DNA of 64,000 nt from Sarcomyxa edulis (Eukaryota; Basidiomycota; Agaricomycetes; Agaricales; Mycenaceae): assembly GCA_009761415.1 (NCBI GenBank), contig QUOL01000006.1, positions 310,001 to 374,000 of the forward strand, in the 5' to 3' direction. The position numbers and the translations under genes were made by a program. Positions 24,077 through 35,855 of the stretch are shown here, one piece after another (the stretch's first letter is position 1; each line of letters starts with the position of its first letter). Under the pieces are notes generated by a model, which had not been told where the DNA came from, ran no database searches, and was given only the letters and a program-made list of their open reading frames with translations.

Positions 24077-24809
24077 ATGTTGTTCTCTCGCATCGCTGCA
24101 CCCATCGTCGTCCTCCTCTCTTTCGGTGCTTCCGCCTTTGCCAGGCCCACTGCTGAGGCTGCCGTTGCGAAACGAGCAAGTGCTGATGAAGTTCAAGCAG
24201 TCCTTGCGGACTTGGCGGCCACTACTGCGACTATTGCTCCTGAAATCAGTAAGCCTAACCAGTACCACATAGCCAGGCCGCTTGAATGTACTCACCGAAA
24301 CAATAGCTGCATTGACCTCCTCTGGAACCGCTACCGATGCCACTGTCATGCCTCTCATCCAAGAACTGATCGCTGCCTTCAACAACGCCACCACTGTCCT
24401 GAACTCCTTACCCGCAACCGACGTCACCTCCGCTGTGACCAAGAGGCAAGGTCTCGGTGACATTGGCACTATCCTTTCTGGCATCATCTCGGTACGTGCC
24501 TCATTGGGACTTCGGACTCACCGCTGACTTTCTCGATCACATAGTCGATCCTCTCAATCATCACCGGTGTCACCTCCAGTGGCGGCGGTCTTGCTGGTTC
24601 ATCGAACCTCCTCGGTAGCCTTCTTCCTTTGGTGACAGGTCTCCTCTCTGTCGTTACTTCCCTTCTGCCCAGTGTTCTCAGCATCGTCACCGGCTTGTAC
24701 GGCTTCCTTCCTTGCTATCAAATGTTGAACAGAACTAATGCTCTATACCCTCAGGCTCGGTGGACTTCTTGGTGGTGGGCTACTCGGTGGTCTCCTTGGT
24801 GGTCTCTAA
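24077..24809 (+). CDS. HsbA-type small secreted protein 1 (Gly-Leu tail)
   Basis: The start is ATG 24077. A signal peptide (MLFSRIAAPIVVLLSFGASA) precedes a propeptide ending AVAKR|AS, a Kex2-type dibasic site. The helical domain reads DEVQAVLADLAATTATI, then after an intron LNVLTETIAALTSSGTATDA and MPLIQELIAAFNNATTVLNS, and then a second KR|QG. Two further exons give a hydrophobic Leu/Val/Ser region and a final repeat of Leu-Leu-Gly-Gly units ending at stop 24807-24809. The helical domain resembles hydrophobic surface-binding protein A, described in Aspergillus as coating hydrophobic solids and recruiting cutinase. The assignment rests on this resemblance and on two paralogues nearby. The Gly-Leu tail is absent from those. 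Expression as an abundant secreted protein is inferred from the clear TATA box. Confidence 0.75.
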
Positions 24810-27346
24810 GTGAATGGGAAGGCTGAGATATCTCTATCTAAATCTACGCTATCCATCTTCAATTTCTCATGTTCCCCTTTTACCTTTTCTGTTCCTCGGA
24901 GCTGTGTTGGCGGCGGTTTCTCTTTTCTTGGTTCTGATTTTTTACCGTTTCGATTTGGGCTGAAATAAATTGACGACTTTACGATCTCATGTGGCAACGG
25001 ATGGAAGTCTGAACCGTCAATTCCTTTTACAGCAATGGGCTCGAAATGAAACAGCGACAAATATATACATCCCCCTTCATATGACCCGATGACGTCTCTA
25101 AAAGCGAAGTGAACAATCTACCGACAGTGAGTGTTGAGCCTAATTATCAAACCGTATCTATAGGAAGACCGGCGACATTTCCCGTCGTTGTCCCAAAATA
25201 ATTCCTTGCGCTGTTAAGGCGCACGGCTACAAGTCAGAATGGACAACGAAGCGCAGGTATCTCAACTTGGGTGCCTGGTTTCACATACAACCGGTCAAGA
25301 AATGATACCGTGACACGTGAACGAACACCACACAGCAGTTAGGGCTCACAGAATGCCTGAGAAGGACATCAATATTTATGCACAAATGACGAGGACAACA
25401 TTGATCCGATTATATTCAATTGAATCATCATTCAATCAAAGCAGAAAGTGAGAGTGAAACAAAGACACAAGCAAGGCCACCTGAGCTGTCCGCCATGCGG
25501 TGCAATCCTGACGAGTGGGGAAGACAGCCATGCGCTCCGAAGGTTGTTTACTTGACGGGTAATATTAAAAGTGGCTAGATGATCCCGGAGTTCTCTTTCC
25601 AGCGATGAGAGTGGAACCAAAACCGATGTCCTACTGTTCCGAAGGCAGACTTCAGGTCTCTGTGTGTGTCGAGACCAGTCTGTAACTCGCGATGACTAGC
25701 CACGGAATGACGAAGCGTTCTCTTCTGCTTCAATTCATACAGGACTTCCAAGGGAGCTATCTTCTGAATGAGAGTAGGCATGTATGAGGTCCGTGCGGTG
25801 GCTTTTCGAAAAATGGATGGAAGCATCGACCGCCTGAGTAGTTGATTCCAACTTCGAGCGTCGATTGACTCCGACCGGCAGATGCCAAATGATGGATAGG
25901 CGCACATGGTATAGTCCCTCGACTCTGCCTGGACGCAGAAGGCCTACTGTGCGTTGATCGTCCGTCACTCCTATATGGTCGTGGTTGGATAGAGAGAATA
26001 AAGCTCAAATGTAATTTTTTGAGTCAGTGCCGTTTGAAGCCGGTGCGGCAACGGTCAATTTTAAGCGCCGCCCACTGATCGTGTCGCTCTCACTCTTCCT
26101 TGTCTCTTCCTCCTCTTTGCGTGTAAATGCCACTTCAACGAATGACATTCGAACGATATCTATGCTGATAGAGCAAATATTAGCCCCACTTCATTGCGCT
26201 TACACCGCTCAAGTTCCTTGTTCCTCAGAACTCTTGACCCACATCTATGTGAGTCCATGAGTCAATGCCTCGATTACTTATCGTTTTGTTGCGCTCTCTT
26301 TCATCGAGTTGAAACTAGCTTTCCAGTCTCGATCCTGGATCATTGGCGGATGCTGGAGACGAATGGAAATATTGTCTTTATATCTGGCCAGCGTACGAAG
26401 CTACAGTTTCCTGCTCTTCCAACTTTGTACATCCACAGGTAATGACGTTTTGATATCTCGATTCCTCGAAGGTCGGTTTGTGCTGACTCTCTCTTTACCG
26501 ATAAACCCGTGTGTAATACACGGACACATCCTGGCCGATACTCTCCAATCATTGACAGACTTACCTCAGGTCAGGACATCCTCTCTGCCACTCCACCCTG
26601 TGGCGCCATTTTGACTCGATATTAGTCTGTACGACTGTCTCCACCTCGGACTCTTCCAGGCTCTGGTCATCTCTCTATAGAGACGTTGTTCTTGCAGTTC
26701 TGCTACTCGTACTTTCTCTGACTTACCCACCGCTGGACAATTGACCGCGCGAAGGGCGACAAAGATCGACTTCGAGGTAGACGGCGACAGCTTGAGACTC
26801 AGACGTCCTTCGAATTTGGGATCACTCCACAAAATGATGTGATGATGGATGTCGCAGGGAATCGCCTTTGAGCTCGTTCGCTTCGATGATTGATCTCGAC
26901 CGATACTTAGCAAATAACAATCATTTTCTCTGCCTTCAAGTATCACTCTCTACGTCTCACTGAAACCTTCTGGGAGAACGACCTCAAGCTCTTGAGTCCT
27001 GGCCTAATATCCCCCTACTACAGCTACGAAACGGATTTCATCAGTTTCGTACTCCCAGCTGATAGTCAGCTCTCCCAACACAGACTCCGTCTACCACGAA
27101 CACCGAGTAGAACTTGACCCACCTGCCAAGAATCAGCTTCTTCGATCGGAGGAATTCAATATAGCGTTACTAAAGTTGGAGATATTAGTGATGCGCCACT
27201 CTTCCACGACCTCTCTATAAGCCTACCTGAATCGATCTTGGAATCAACTCGAAGGTAGTGATATGAAAGGAGCGTTCAATTCTGTCACGATACAGGCTCG
27301 TGTAAAGTACTACGCCAAACCACTATATCCCTTCGCTGTATCATCC
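24810..27346. other. Gene-poor stretch between two HsbA-type genes
   Basis: No gene is supported. Short frames at 26027-26260, 26194-26442 and 26309-26614 (plus) overlap in different frames and share no splice logic or motif. A plus-strand stretch at 26.95-27.28 kb reads open in pieces without a recognisable domain. Confidence 0.4.
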
Positions 27347-28053
27347 TCAAATCTCACCGGCAATCAAGGAACTCAATCTGTATATTGTGTGCGAGTGAAT
27401 ATGAGATCAAGAGATAATATGCAAGAGATAACGAGACGTACAAGACCGTTACTAAGGTGGTCGCACCTGCCAGAACGGCTGCGACGGTGTTGAGGACTTC
27501 GGCGAGTACGACGTCTAGACTCGCAAGGAGAGCACCGGTGTCGGGGAGCCCTCCACTGGGTAGTCCACCAATAGTCCCTTCAATTTCCTGTGTCATGATG
27601 GTTGAGCAAAAGTCTGTCACGCCGGGAGCATGCATTTGAACGAACCGTAATTATCGCCTCAATGAGGGCCTCAACGTCTGCAAGAGTCTGCCGTTTGAGA
27701 CCTAGGATACCTGCAGGAGGTAGAGCGTTCAACGAGGTGGAAGCGGCTGTCACGGATGCTACCAATTCGGTAAGCAGAGGCACGACTGTGGCGTCTGATG
27801 CAGTCCCGCTGGACGAGAGTGCGTCTATCGTAATAGCTGATAAGTACCTCGATATTTAGGACATTTTGACGGGTATAAATTTACCAATCTGAGGGAGGAT
27901 ACTGTCGGTCGAGGCCTTCAAAGTCGTGAAGACACTCGTGACCTGTGCAGTGCTCGCGCGTTTCGCGATTGCAGATGGATCGGACGAGGGCCTGGCAGAC
28001 GCGATGCTGCTAAGGGAAAGGAGTACAATGGAGATCAAGGGGGAGAATAACAT
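27347..28053 (-). CDS. HsbA-type small secreted protein 2
   Basis: The start is ATG 28053, giving signal peptide MLFSPLISIVLLSLSSIASA, propeptide PSSDPSAIAKR|AS and helical domain TAQVTSVFTTLKASTDSILP. After an intron it continues ALSSSGTASDATVVPLLTEL, VASVTAASTSLNALP and GLKR|QTLADVEALIEAII. A third exon reads GLPDTGALLASLDVVLAEVL. The best ending removes an intron at about 27.36-27.43 kb to give LSSLIAGEI with stop at 27347. Exon order, intron positions and both basic cleavage sites match the copies at 24.1 and 29.5 kb, so all three arose by duplication. It is on the opposite strand from them. The role is inferred to be binding to hydrophobic surfaces or the cell wall outside the cell. Confidence 0.72.
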
Positions 28054-28118
28054 GGTTGACTGTAAAGAGGATGTCGAATCTGTATCGATACTAGAAAGAC
28101 AACCCCGTACGTTGTTAG

Positions 28119-28125
28119 ATTTATA
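28119..28125 (-). promoter_or_regulatory. Candidate TATA box of the second HsbA-type gene
   Basis: On the minus strand TATAAAT lies about 66 nt upstream of ATG 28053. This is closer than the 103-108 nt spacing of its two paralogues, so the call is weaker. Confidence 0.4.
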
Positions 28126-29409
28126 GGAACCAGAAAATCCGAATTGACAGTCAAGCATTCTTGCCTACTGTATTGGATACGCGTCAGGACCGAAGAATCC
28201 ATACAGTATGACGTCGAGATCGTCAGTGAGCAGGAATAGAGCTGTGAAAATGGAAGTGCAGGGACGAATAGGCGTCGAATTAGTGTCCGTAATTAAAGAA
28301 GTGCAGCAAAGTCGTTCCATAAAAACACACTAGCAAGAGTCTACAGCCGGGTGAGTGGCACCATCGTTTCGGGCACGGAAATGAGGCCAAGTGCTGAAAT
28401 GAGAGCATGTATAGAGTCGATAATGAGACGCCGAGGTATTTCGTGGAAAATGCGAACCATAGATGAATCAGGATTACCTTGAATACGTATACGACGACGC
28501 TAAGCATATCCGGTGGATTTTAGGTCCCGAACACTCAATGTCGATATCAAGTCAATACTGATGTCGATCATCGGATTGATCGAAAGTAAGTAGGAGCTCG
28601 AGCATGACGAGACAGTCACGTCATGAGTAGAAGGATGGAAGGTAGGAACTGTCATTAGAGACACGCACCGCTCTGGATGTAACGTTGCTAACGTCGATAA
28701 TGAGGCGAAGAAGCTCAAAAGCTGACTAGGACTCCCGACCCGGATCAGAGATCATGAAAGATTCAAGTAGTAATGTGCTTTGCGCATCATCTAGCTGGCA
28801 TTGAAGCACAAGTCCGTACTCGTTTTATCCGAATATCGAGTGTGATGCAGCAAGGGTGGCGATGGGTAAAGTGCCAGGTCGGGCAAGGGTCGGTCATGGT
28901 GGAAGGGAGTTGCCATACAGCGACAAATTCAGCGCTTGAAGCCGAAAGCTTGTGGCAGTGCCAGCTGAACTCCTTCATCCGCTTCTTAATGGTTGATTAT
29001 CCTGCAGATTTTCACAGGCTTCAGCTTCTTAGCTTCCTTCTCGATCTAATATCAAAGCAAAGAGAGCTAGGCTCATGTGGGGCACAAAGGAAACCAATCA
29101 TAAAATCGTTCAAATGCCTCGTACGAGCATCCGGCGATGGAGTGTGATTGCCCAGGTCTTTCGGAGCACGCCACTTCGGCTGACAGTTGAAGTCTGTATA
29201 CCAGACACCCTTGATTCCGAAACGTTCTGTGGGGCCGACGTACGCTATCATGGTCTTGCCTACGTTCGGGTAGGTTTCCCCCCACGGTCGAAGCATTGTA
29301 CTTCGATTTACACAAGAAAATTTCGGTGCACTGACGATCTCTATGTCATTTTGTTACTACTGACGAGTGCTTGTAAATACATGCGTCGTGAATCCTTTCT
29401 GATGAATCG
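28126..29409. other. Intergenic; one unassigned ORF
   Basis: A minus-strand ATG ORF (29021-29296, 91 codons, beginning MLRPWGETYPNVGK) reads like protein but matches no family I know and has no clear splice partners. The rest shows nothing supportable. Confidence 0.35.
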
Positions 29410-29416
29410 TATAAAG
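29410..29416 (+). promoter_or_regulatory. TATA box of the third HsbA-type gene
   Basis: TATAAAG lies 108 nt upstream of ATG 29524, with CTGAG following. This closely matches the arrangement at 23967, where TATAAAAG is followed by CAGAG. Confidence 0.6.
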
Positions 29417-29523
29417 CTGAGTTGTTTGACTTACATTACAGACCAGAAACTAGTCAATCATCTAGCTTCCCTCCTGGACCATACACAAAACACTCAGCCT
29501 TTCTTCCTAAATCAATTCTTATC

Positions 29524-30227
29524 ATGTTGTTCACCCGCCTTGCCTCACCTTTCGTTCTCCTCCTCACAATTGGCAGTGTCGCTTTCGCCAGCCCCGCTCC
29601 TCTCGAGAAACGTGCAAGCGCCGCACAGGTCATGGATATCTTCACGACCTTGAAGGCATCCAGTGATACGATCGTTCCTCAACTCCGTACGTCTTCCGTG
29701 CTGCCTAACTCATTTCTTACCCGCTCATTGCTTTGGATCACTCGATTAGACGGCCTCGCGTCCAATGGAACCGCCACAAATGCAAACGTCGTTCCTCTCA
29801 TGACCGAATTGGTCTCCGCGATGAGCCTTGCAACCGCTTCCTTGAAAGCCCTTCCTGCTTCGTCTATCTCGAGCAGACAATCCGCCGATGACCTCGAGAA
29901 CTTCATTGCTGGGATCCTTGCGGTAAGCTTTTCATTGTACTCTACTTCGTTCAGACCCCATCCTGACGTTGGTCTCTAGCCAATTGCAGGACTTCAAGGC
30001 TTACTCCCAGGCCTTCCCCCTTTCCCTCCTCTTGAAGCTAGTGTAGTTCTCGCTCTCGCTGCCATACTCACTGCCGTCCAAGGTGTCATCGCTAGCATCA
30101 CCATTATCCTCGCTGCTGTGTATGTCACTTCTATCGTTTTTCTTCGTGAAATTTATTGATTTTTCTTTTTCCTCACAACAGGCTGACCGCTGCACCAAGC
30201 CTAGTCGCGATCTTGGGTATACTCTAA
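29524..30227 (+). CDS. HsbA-type small secreted protein 3
   Basis: The start is ATG 29524, with signal peptide MLFTRLASPFVLLLTIGSVA, propeptide PLEKR|AS and helical domain AAQVMDIFTTLKASSDTIVP. After an intron it reads LASNGTATNANVVPLMTELV, SAMSLATASLKALPA and SSR|QSADDLENFIAGILA. A third exon is Pro/Leu-rich then hydrophobic (VVLALAAILTAVQGVIASIT). A last short exon ends LVAILGIL with stop 30225-30227. The gene has four exons like its two paralogues. The second basic site is Ser-Arg instead of Lys-Arg, so cleavage there may be lost or done by another protease. It most resembles copy 2 in the helical domain (FTTLKAS is identical). It is an extracellular, probably surface-binding protein by family analogy. 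Confidence 0.75.
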
Positions 30228-30934
30228 AGCGCAGTGGACACACCTGCTAAGAAGGATATCATACCAACCTATAGTGGTATGAATTTCGGTGCTACAAGAA
30301 TCGTTTGAATGTCATGGCCCACGTTCGCTACACAAACTCTACAATGCTGACTACTCACTACAAATACATTCTGCTTGTTTTGACTGTCCGATATGCAAAG
30401 ATACGGGTCTCAGTCAGATTGGAATTACTGACCATCGGGAATACCAAGTGCCACACACGCTGTTTTGGGGCACAGATATAGCTTTGACTTTAAGACGCAT
30501 CGGGTCAATATTCCCGACTCGAGCTCGAGGAGTAAGACATTTTTTAACACCGAGAAAGAATGCAGATACCACTCTCGCCGATCTCGTTCGAGTCTCTGAA
30601 TCTGAAATCATTCGATACGTGCGTGCAGTGGAAGCATTTTGAGCATATTTTGGGAACAAGGCCTCGGGCCAATTGAAATCCTTGAAGATAGATTATAGAG
30701 TAGCAAGCATTGGTCCTGGGGTAGTGGGTATATATGTGGAAACATGAGTAATCGTAAACGTGCCTATCGTGATATATAAGTTAGAAATAATGAGGCGAGA
30801 GGAGATTGATACAAGACCTGAAAGCACTACTAGCACAACAAACGAACAAGAAAGCGAACAAAAAACAAACGTATCGTGTCTACGATTACGTCTGCGAGCG
30901 GTGAGGTGCAAAAATGAGACAAGATAGCTGACGG
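30228..30934. other. Intergenic, convergent 3' flanks
   Basis: This is the space between the end of the third HsbA-type gene (plus) and the end of the first PAK-type kinase (minus). A 117-codon frame at 30289-30642 begins with GTG and shows no family. I see nothing else. Confidence 0.5.
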
Positions 30935-33537
30935 CTACTGATTCTTGAATCGCAACAAAGGCGCAAGACCGGACAAAGCACAAGCATTGGCGAAGAATTC
31001 GTGCTAAGAAAGCATCCTATAGGTGAGCATCTAAACTATCTGACTAAATCAAAATGTCAAGACCTACCTGAAGCAGCTCACTCGCCGTCGCCCGACTCTT
31101 AACGTCCACACACAAACAAATCGCCAAGAAACTCTTCAGCTCTCGACTCGCATTCTCCGGATTCTTCAGCGTCGGCGTGCCATTCGTCACAATCATATAG
31201 AGTGCCTTGAGCGGCTCCTCGTCCAGATACGGTGGTTCGTTCTCAATCATCTCAATGGCCATGATACCCAGGGACCAGATGTCGATCTTCTCTCCGTATT
31301 CTTTTTGTTTGACTACCTCTGGCGCCATCCAGTATGGCGTTCCGGCCATGGTAGCTCGTTTTGATCGTTGGTCTGTCAGTTTTGCACAGAAGCCGAAATC
31401 CGCTGAGGATGAGTAGTGATCAGTAAGGTTAAGAGGATTTAGAGACGCGATTCGAAGATCGACATACTGATTTTGACACGACCCTGGGAGTCGAGAAGGA
31501 CGTTATCTGACTTGATATCCCGATGTATGATTTGCTGACTGTGTAGATGCCCCAGCCCTTTACACGTCTGCAACATCTAAGTTTGCATCGGAAAATCAAG
31601 AGGGACGAAAGGTACAACACACCTCCAAACAAATCCTCGCAATCTGATCCTCATCCAAAGTGTTATTATCAATAACATCCGTCAACGCCCCTCCACCCAT
31701 GTATTCCATAACAACCCATAGATCGTTATCAGTGACCAGATAAGATTCTAGGAAATTGACGATGTTCGGATGCTGAGACTCTCTCATCACAAGAATTTCA
31801 TTCACGATCAACTCCATCCGCCTCTGTTTCGAAAGGTCCATCTCCTTGATCGCCACCTTCTTGCCAGTCGCTAATGTCTTGGCCACATACACATGCCCAG
31901 AAGCTCTGTACGAGTTTTCAATCAGCCTTGTCGATGACGACCACATTTGGAGAACGTAGAGCTCACCCCTGCCCGACCTTCTTGATCTTACTATATAACA
32001 ATTTTGGATCATCATCGCTAACCACCTGCCTCAGCTTTTCCATGATCTGCCCCTCCGTCATCGTGCTGATCCTCTTCTCCACCACTTTCGGTTTCTCTAA
32101 CGCAGCAGCCGCTGCTGCGATACCACCTTCAGCATTATCAACCGTTTTCTCTTCTTTCGAATATCCAACAAGTCCTGGAGGACTCGGAGTCTCGATCTGC
32201 GCTTTCTTCGTTTGCGTTTGTAGTGGTTTGACGGGAGTTGGTACGGTCACTGGGTCAGTGTCGATAGGCGCAGGTTTGGGAGACGAAGATTTTGGCGGGG
32301 TGGCTCTGTCAGGTTTGACCTGTTGTTGTTGTTGTTGTTGCTGCGTTCGTAACGAATCATTCCGTAGTGGAAGTGGGATCTTCTGAGATTCATCAGGAGG
32401 CCCCTGAGCTTTCTGTCGCGCACGCAAGTCCGCCGAAGAAGGTGTATGATGAAAGGGCATTTTTCCTGCAGAAGACACGGGAGTGGGATTAGGGTATCTG
32501 TTGACGCTTAGGAGAGGCCGTGGAGGAGCCGCTCTCGACGACATGGGCATGGGGGCAAGTTGGATGGGAAGACGAGAGCTTTGTCCTGTTTTGATGATGT
32601 TAGCATGTTGAGAGTGAGAGCCGTTGACGACTTCTGCTGCACGAGCGGCAGCGGAATGTAAGTTGTCTGAAGTATCGTTGAGGCCGATACCCCCGAGACC
32701 TGTTTTTGCGTTGAACCTGGCTGGGGCACCTGTCGAAGTGAAAGAATCAGCTTTTTGTCATCAAATTGTGGAAAAGCTTCGTACCCAGATCCTCTAGTTC
32801 TCGTTTCTGACGATCTGTGTAGAACTCGAGGACATCGAGAACCGCCTGAGGATTTTTGGCATAATCCTCGCGAGTGATAGCTGATTTCGTAAGGAGTTTA
32901 CTCCATTGTTCGGGAAGTCCCTGGAAGGAAGTTATTAGACGCGAATTCGCGTTGAATGGAAGACTGCTCACAGTGAAGGCACCAGAGACTGGATCGAACC
33001 CAACATGGACCTTGTGAACGAAATTGGTGGGATTGCTCACGCCCATGAGCGGGCTTCTCGAATAGACATCGTCCTGCCAACCGTACAGCTCTTCGTCGTT
33101 TTTGAGCGAGAGGTAGTACCGTTTATCCTTCGTCTCCAAGAGCAAGCAGTACGGCTTCATGTCTGTGCGTTCAATGTTGGCGATATCCTGCAATCGGATA
33201 ACGTTTTGTTGCGGAGAACTCTGCGATATGGTTCCAAGTCAGCTTGATAATGGACACAGAGGGCAGGACTGACCTCGGACTTGTGTATGGATAACGTTTG
33301 GTCTTTCAAGACTATCCATTTGGCTTTCCAGATCCAGCTAGCAAACCCGTCTTCCTTCATACTGACGATCCCGCTGCGTACAATCTGCGCGTTGAACGTA
33401 GCCTCCGCGTTCCGATTTGGAGAGCCACCGATCCCAGAGTATGTAGATATGTAAGAGGACCCATATGGAGAGGCGGGAGTGAGAGTAAACGACGGACTGT
33501 AGCCAGAGGTTACGAGTGTAGATGAGTTGCTGTACAT
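30935..33537 (-). CDS. PAK/Cla4-type Ser/Thr kinase with PH and CRIB domains (copy 1)
   Basis: The first usable ATG is 33537. The exon order is: Ser/Thr-rich N terminus; PH domain ([20 protein letters not shown], through [18 protein letters not shown]) at about 33.0-33.4 kb; CRIB/p21-binding motif ([16 protein letters not shown]); a PAK-specific helix ([17 protein letters not shown]); and a low-complexity linker with poly-Gln and Ala runs. The kinase domain follows: glycine loop GQG|ASG split by an intron, VAIKEMD lysine, HRDIKSDN catalytic loop, DFGFCAK and [11 protein letters not shown]. It ends FKNQ with stop 30935. All catalytic residues are intact. The protein is about 700 residues. Family role: Cdc42/Rac effector controlling polarity, septation and cytoskeleton. 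The N terminus is about 30 residues shorter than in the paralogue at 43.2-45.9 kb because no in-frame ATG exists further upstream. Confidence 0.9.
32321..32343. repeat. TTG/CTG trinucleotide microsatellite encoding poly-Gln
   Basis: Seven to eight repeated triplets in the linker of PAK-type kinase copy 1 encode a Gln run on the minus strand. The paralogue has the run at the same protein position (44558-44582) but with more mixed CAG/CAA codons. The copy-1 tract is purer and likely more length-variable. Confidence 0.8.
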
Positions 33538-34344
33538 GATTATCAACGCCTCGTTTCGCGAGGTGCCCGGTGAGAAGGTCGTAAATGAAAGTTCCTGAGA
33601 GTGATGGTACAAGTATGAGAAGTGAAATCGTTAAAGCTACAGATTTTAAAGGTGACCCAGGGGACGTGACCGCCGTCGCTGTCGAAGTCGTCGTAAGAGA
33701 AGATTGTCTTCGTTTTTGGTGGTCCCTGGAGATGGCGGTGCGAATGTGGTACCAGTTTCGGGCCGAGCTTGATGGGAACGATGTGAGATCAAATTGTCCC
33801 ATATGCATCAGGTTAGATATACCGTTCAGAGCAATCCATCAGGTTTCACAGCTTCGAACCTCATGTTTTGCGACAAACGAGGCGTTGGTCGTCGAAGATC
33901 AGACTACGAGATTTGACTTGGTTTTGACGCGGTTTTTGAGCGAGTTTCTGGTATATGTGCCCTGGGGGAATCTTCTGCGACGTCCTGGGGTGTACATTGC
34001 GAGGCAGAGTCCTCTACCTCAAGGTTGCTCGAAGTTACAAGAAAAAGACAGGGAAGTTGAATTCCGAGATGTCCAGAGAGCGACGGTCCTCGCGGTCAAC
34101 TCTCGGTCAACTCTCGGCCGGTGCTTGCCCTTGGGGGCCGTAGCAAATAATATCGGCACAGCCTGCGTCGCACTGCTTTAACTCGACTATGGAGTCCTGA
34201 TGGACTCCCTTGCTTATCACTGAGTCGAACGATCTCTCTCTCAAACACGATCTATACGACTGCAAATACCTGTCTCAACATATTGATTGACGTTTTCGAG
34301 GCACAACTACTTATTCTTGTTCCAGGGAAGGATGCGCCATCACA
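33538..34344. other. Divergent intergenic region between kinase copy 1 and a decayed F-box gene
   Basis: This stretch should hold the kinase promoter. It contains a 198-codon plus-strand ATG frame (33585-34181) with no family and no splice evidence, judged accidental. A short imperfect direct repeat (GGTCAACTCTC twice) lies near 34.09-34.12 kb. Confidence 0.4.
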
Positions 34345-35855
34345 AGTTCCGACTCGATTACTCGCATTGCTCGCTTCAAGCACCTCGCACGAACGTATAC
34401 CTGGGTCCCCACTGACGCTGAGTGTATTCACCTCAAAAACATCATTTTTCACTTAGAGCTCGCCATCTACCGTTTGGATGCCGGGATTTCCATTGCACCA
34501 GACGACATCGGCCTGACACAGCAGTTGCTATTCTAAAAACCATCATCGCTCCTATCCGCCGATTACCACTCGAAATTTTAACATATATCCATCTACTTGA
34601 AACCGCCTCCACCGGCTGATAACCTTCTCAGACCCGGCTTTGAAGGTCCTGTATTATTGCCATCCCAGGTTTGCTCACATTGGAGGGCCGTATCTACAGG
34701 GCTCCCGTGGCTCTGGAATAACATTCGAATTGCCCCAAAGACAACTCAACAGGCTGATCCCACATTGCTCGAAACATGGCTCCGACATGCCAAATCTCTT
34801 CCCCTCTCCATCTCGCTCGACGGAAGTCTCATAACAAGTCGAATCATTGACGTTCTGCACTCTCGCGTTGCAGTAATTCGAGATATAGGTTGATTTTGTA
34901 TTCCTACACCTCTCTATTCGTTGTTGTTCACCGAACCATCCTCTTCCATGGCCTCTTTGAAGACGCTTGACATTCATTTCAACGATGGACTAATCCGCCT
35001 GGCAGATAATGGTGACACATTCACAGGTCTTGATACCGCGTCTGAACACGGTCCGCGTCTTCGTCAAGTTCAATTTCATGGTGCTTTGTTCGAGACGGAC
35101 GCGTTACGCGTGCCTTGGTCTCAATTGACGGACCTTTGCCTCCAGAACGTTTGTTTCAACGTGGATACCACTCCTTTCATACACGAGCTCGTCAATCTCG
35201 AAAACTTCGCGCTCGAAGTCCAATATATAAACGATGATGGCATCGTACCCGCCTTCCCCATCGAATCTACGGTATCTGAACTTGATCTGCTGGCCAAATG
35301 GAATGATGTCGCCTTGGCTCTTTGAGTGTGTCACACTTCCTGCCCTCAAGGAACACAAACTCGAATATGTAGAGTTTGAGGTATTTCCTCACTCCACGTT
35401 CATCAGCATGCATGAGCGCTCGGGCTTTCAACTTGAAAAGTTCACCGTTAGCCGAGTCATTATGGCGAGTGTAGCGCACGTTAGGGATGTACTTGGATGC
35501 ATGTATTCCCTCTTGTCGTTCAAGACCGAGGAGGATTTTCATTGTCACTCGGAGATACGCAGGGCGTTGGTCTACAACAGAAAGTGGCCGGTCCTGCCTC
35601 TACTCCAGGAAGTTCGGAGATGCCCCAAGACCTACCTTCGCGGAGACCTTTGCAAAAGTGATCGAGTCACGCTGGTGGCCCGACGATACACAGGATGATA
35701 TCCGGGGCAAGCCACCGCAACGATTGATGTCTGCATATTTGAACCTCACAGGAAGAAAAGTAGACGAGAAAATCAAGAAGCGACTGTTTGGGTTGAGGGA
35801 GGACGGATTGAGACTCGGAATAGAGGAAATACTTGAAGTGGAGGAGGATTTTTAG
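34345..35855 (+). pseudogene. Decayed F-box protein gene (copy A)
   Basis: Homologous along its whole length to the intact gene at 37730-39376, starting from RTYTWVPTDAE (intact copy RTYTCVPTDAE). The F-box core PIRRLPLEIL is followed by a frameshift, then VCSHWRAVSTGLPWLWNNIR, a stop after RDIG, and LRQVQFHGALFETDALRVPW in another stretch. Another frameshift falls near 35.27 kb before VTLPALKEHKLEYVEFEVF. A last one near 35.62 kb precedes AKVIESRWWPDDTQDDI and the end at 35855. The segment between the leader and the F-box core has also diverged from the intact gene beyond recognition. At least three frameshifts and one stop cannot be explained by introns, since the intact copy is a single exon. 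Late-region wording is closer to copy C (49-50.4 kb) than to the intact gene. Confidence 0.85.

Noticed and set aside
31874..32386. Long plus-strand frame with a Cys run (and its counterpart at 44002-44637)
   Set aside because: Both are antisense to the kinase linkers; the Cys run is the reverse of the poly-Gln microsatellite.
34085..34120. Direct repeat GGTCAACTCTC, two copies
   Set aside because: Two short copies in intergenic DNA are not enough to call a regulatory or mobile feature.
33585..34181. 198-codon ATG ORF on the plus strand beside kinase copy 1
   Set aside because: It lies in the kinase promoter and partly antisense to its first exon, with no family motif or splice support. Composition looks random.
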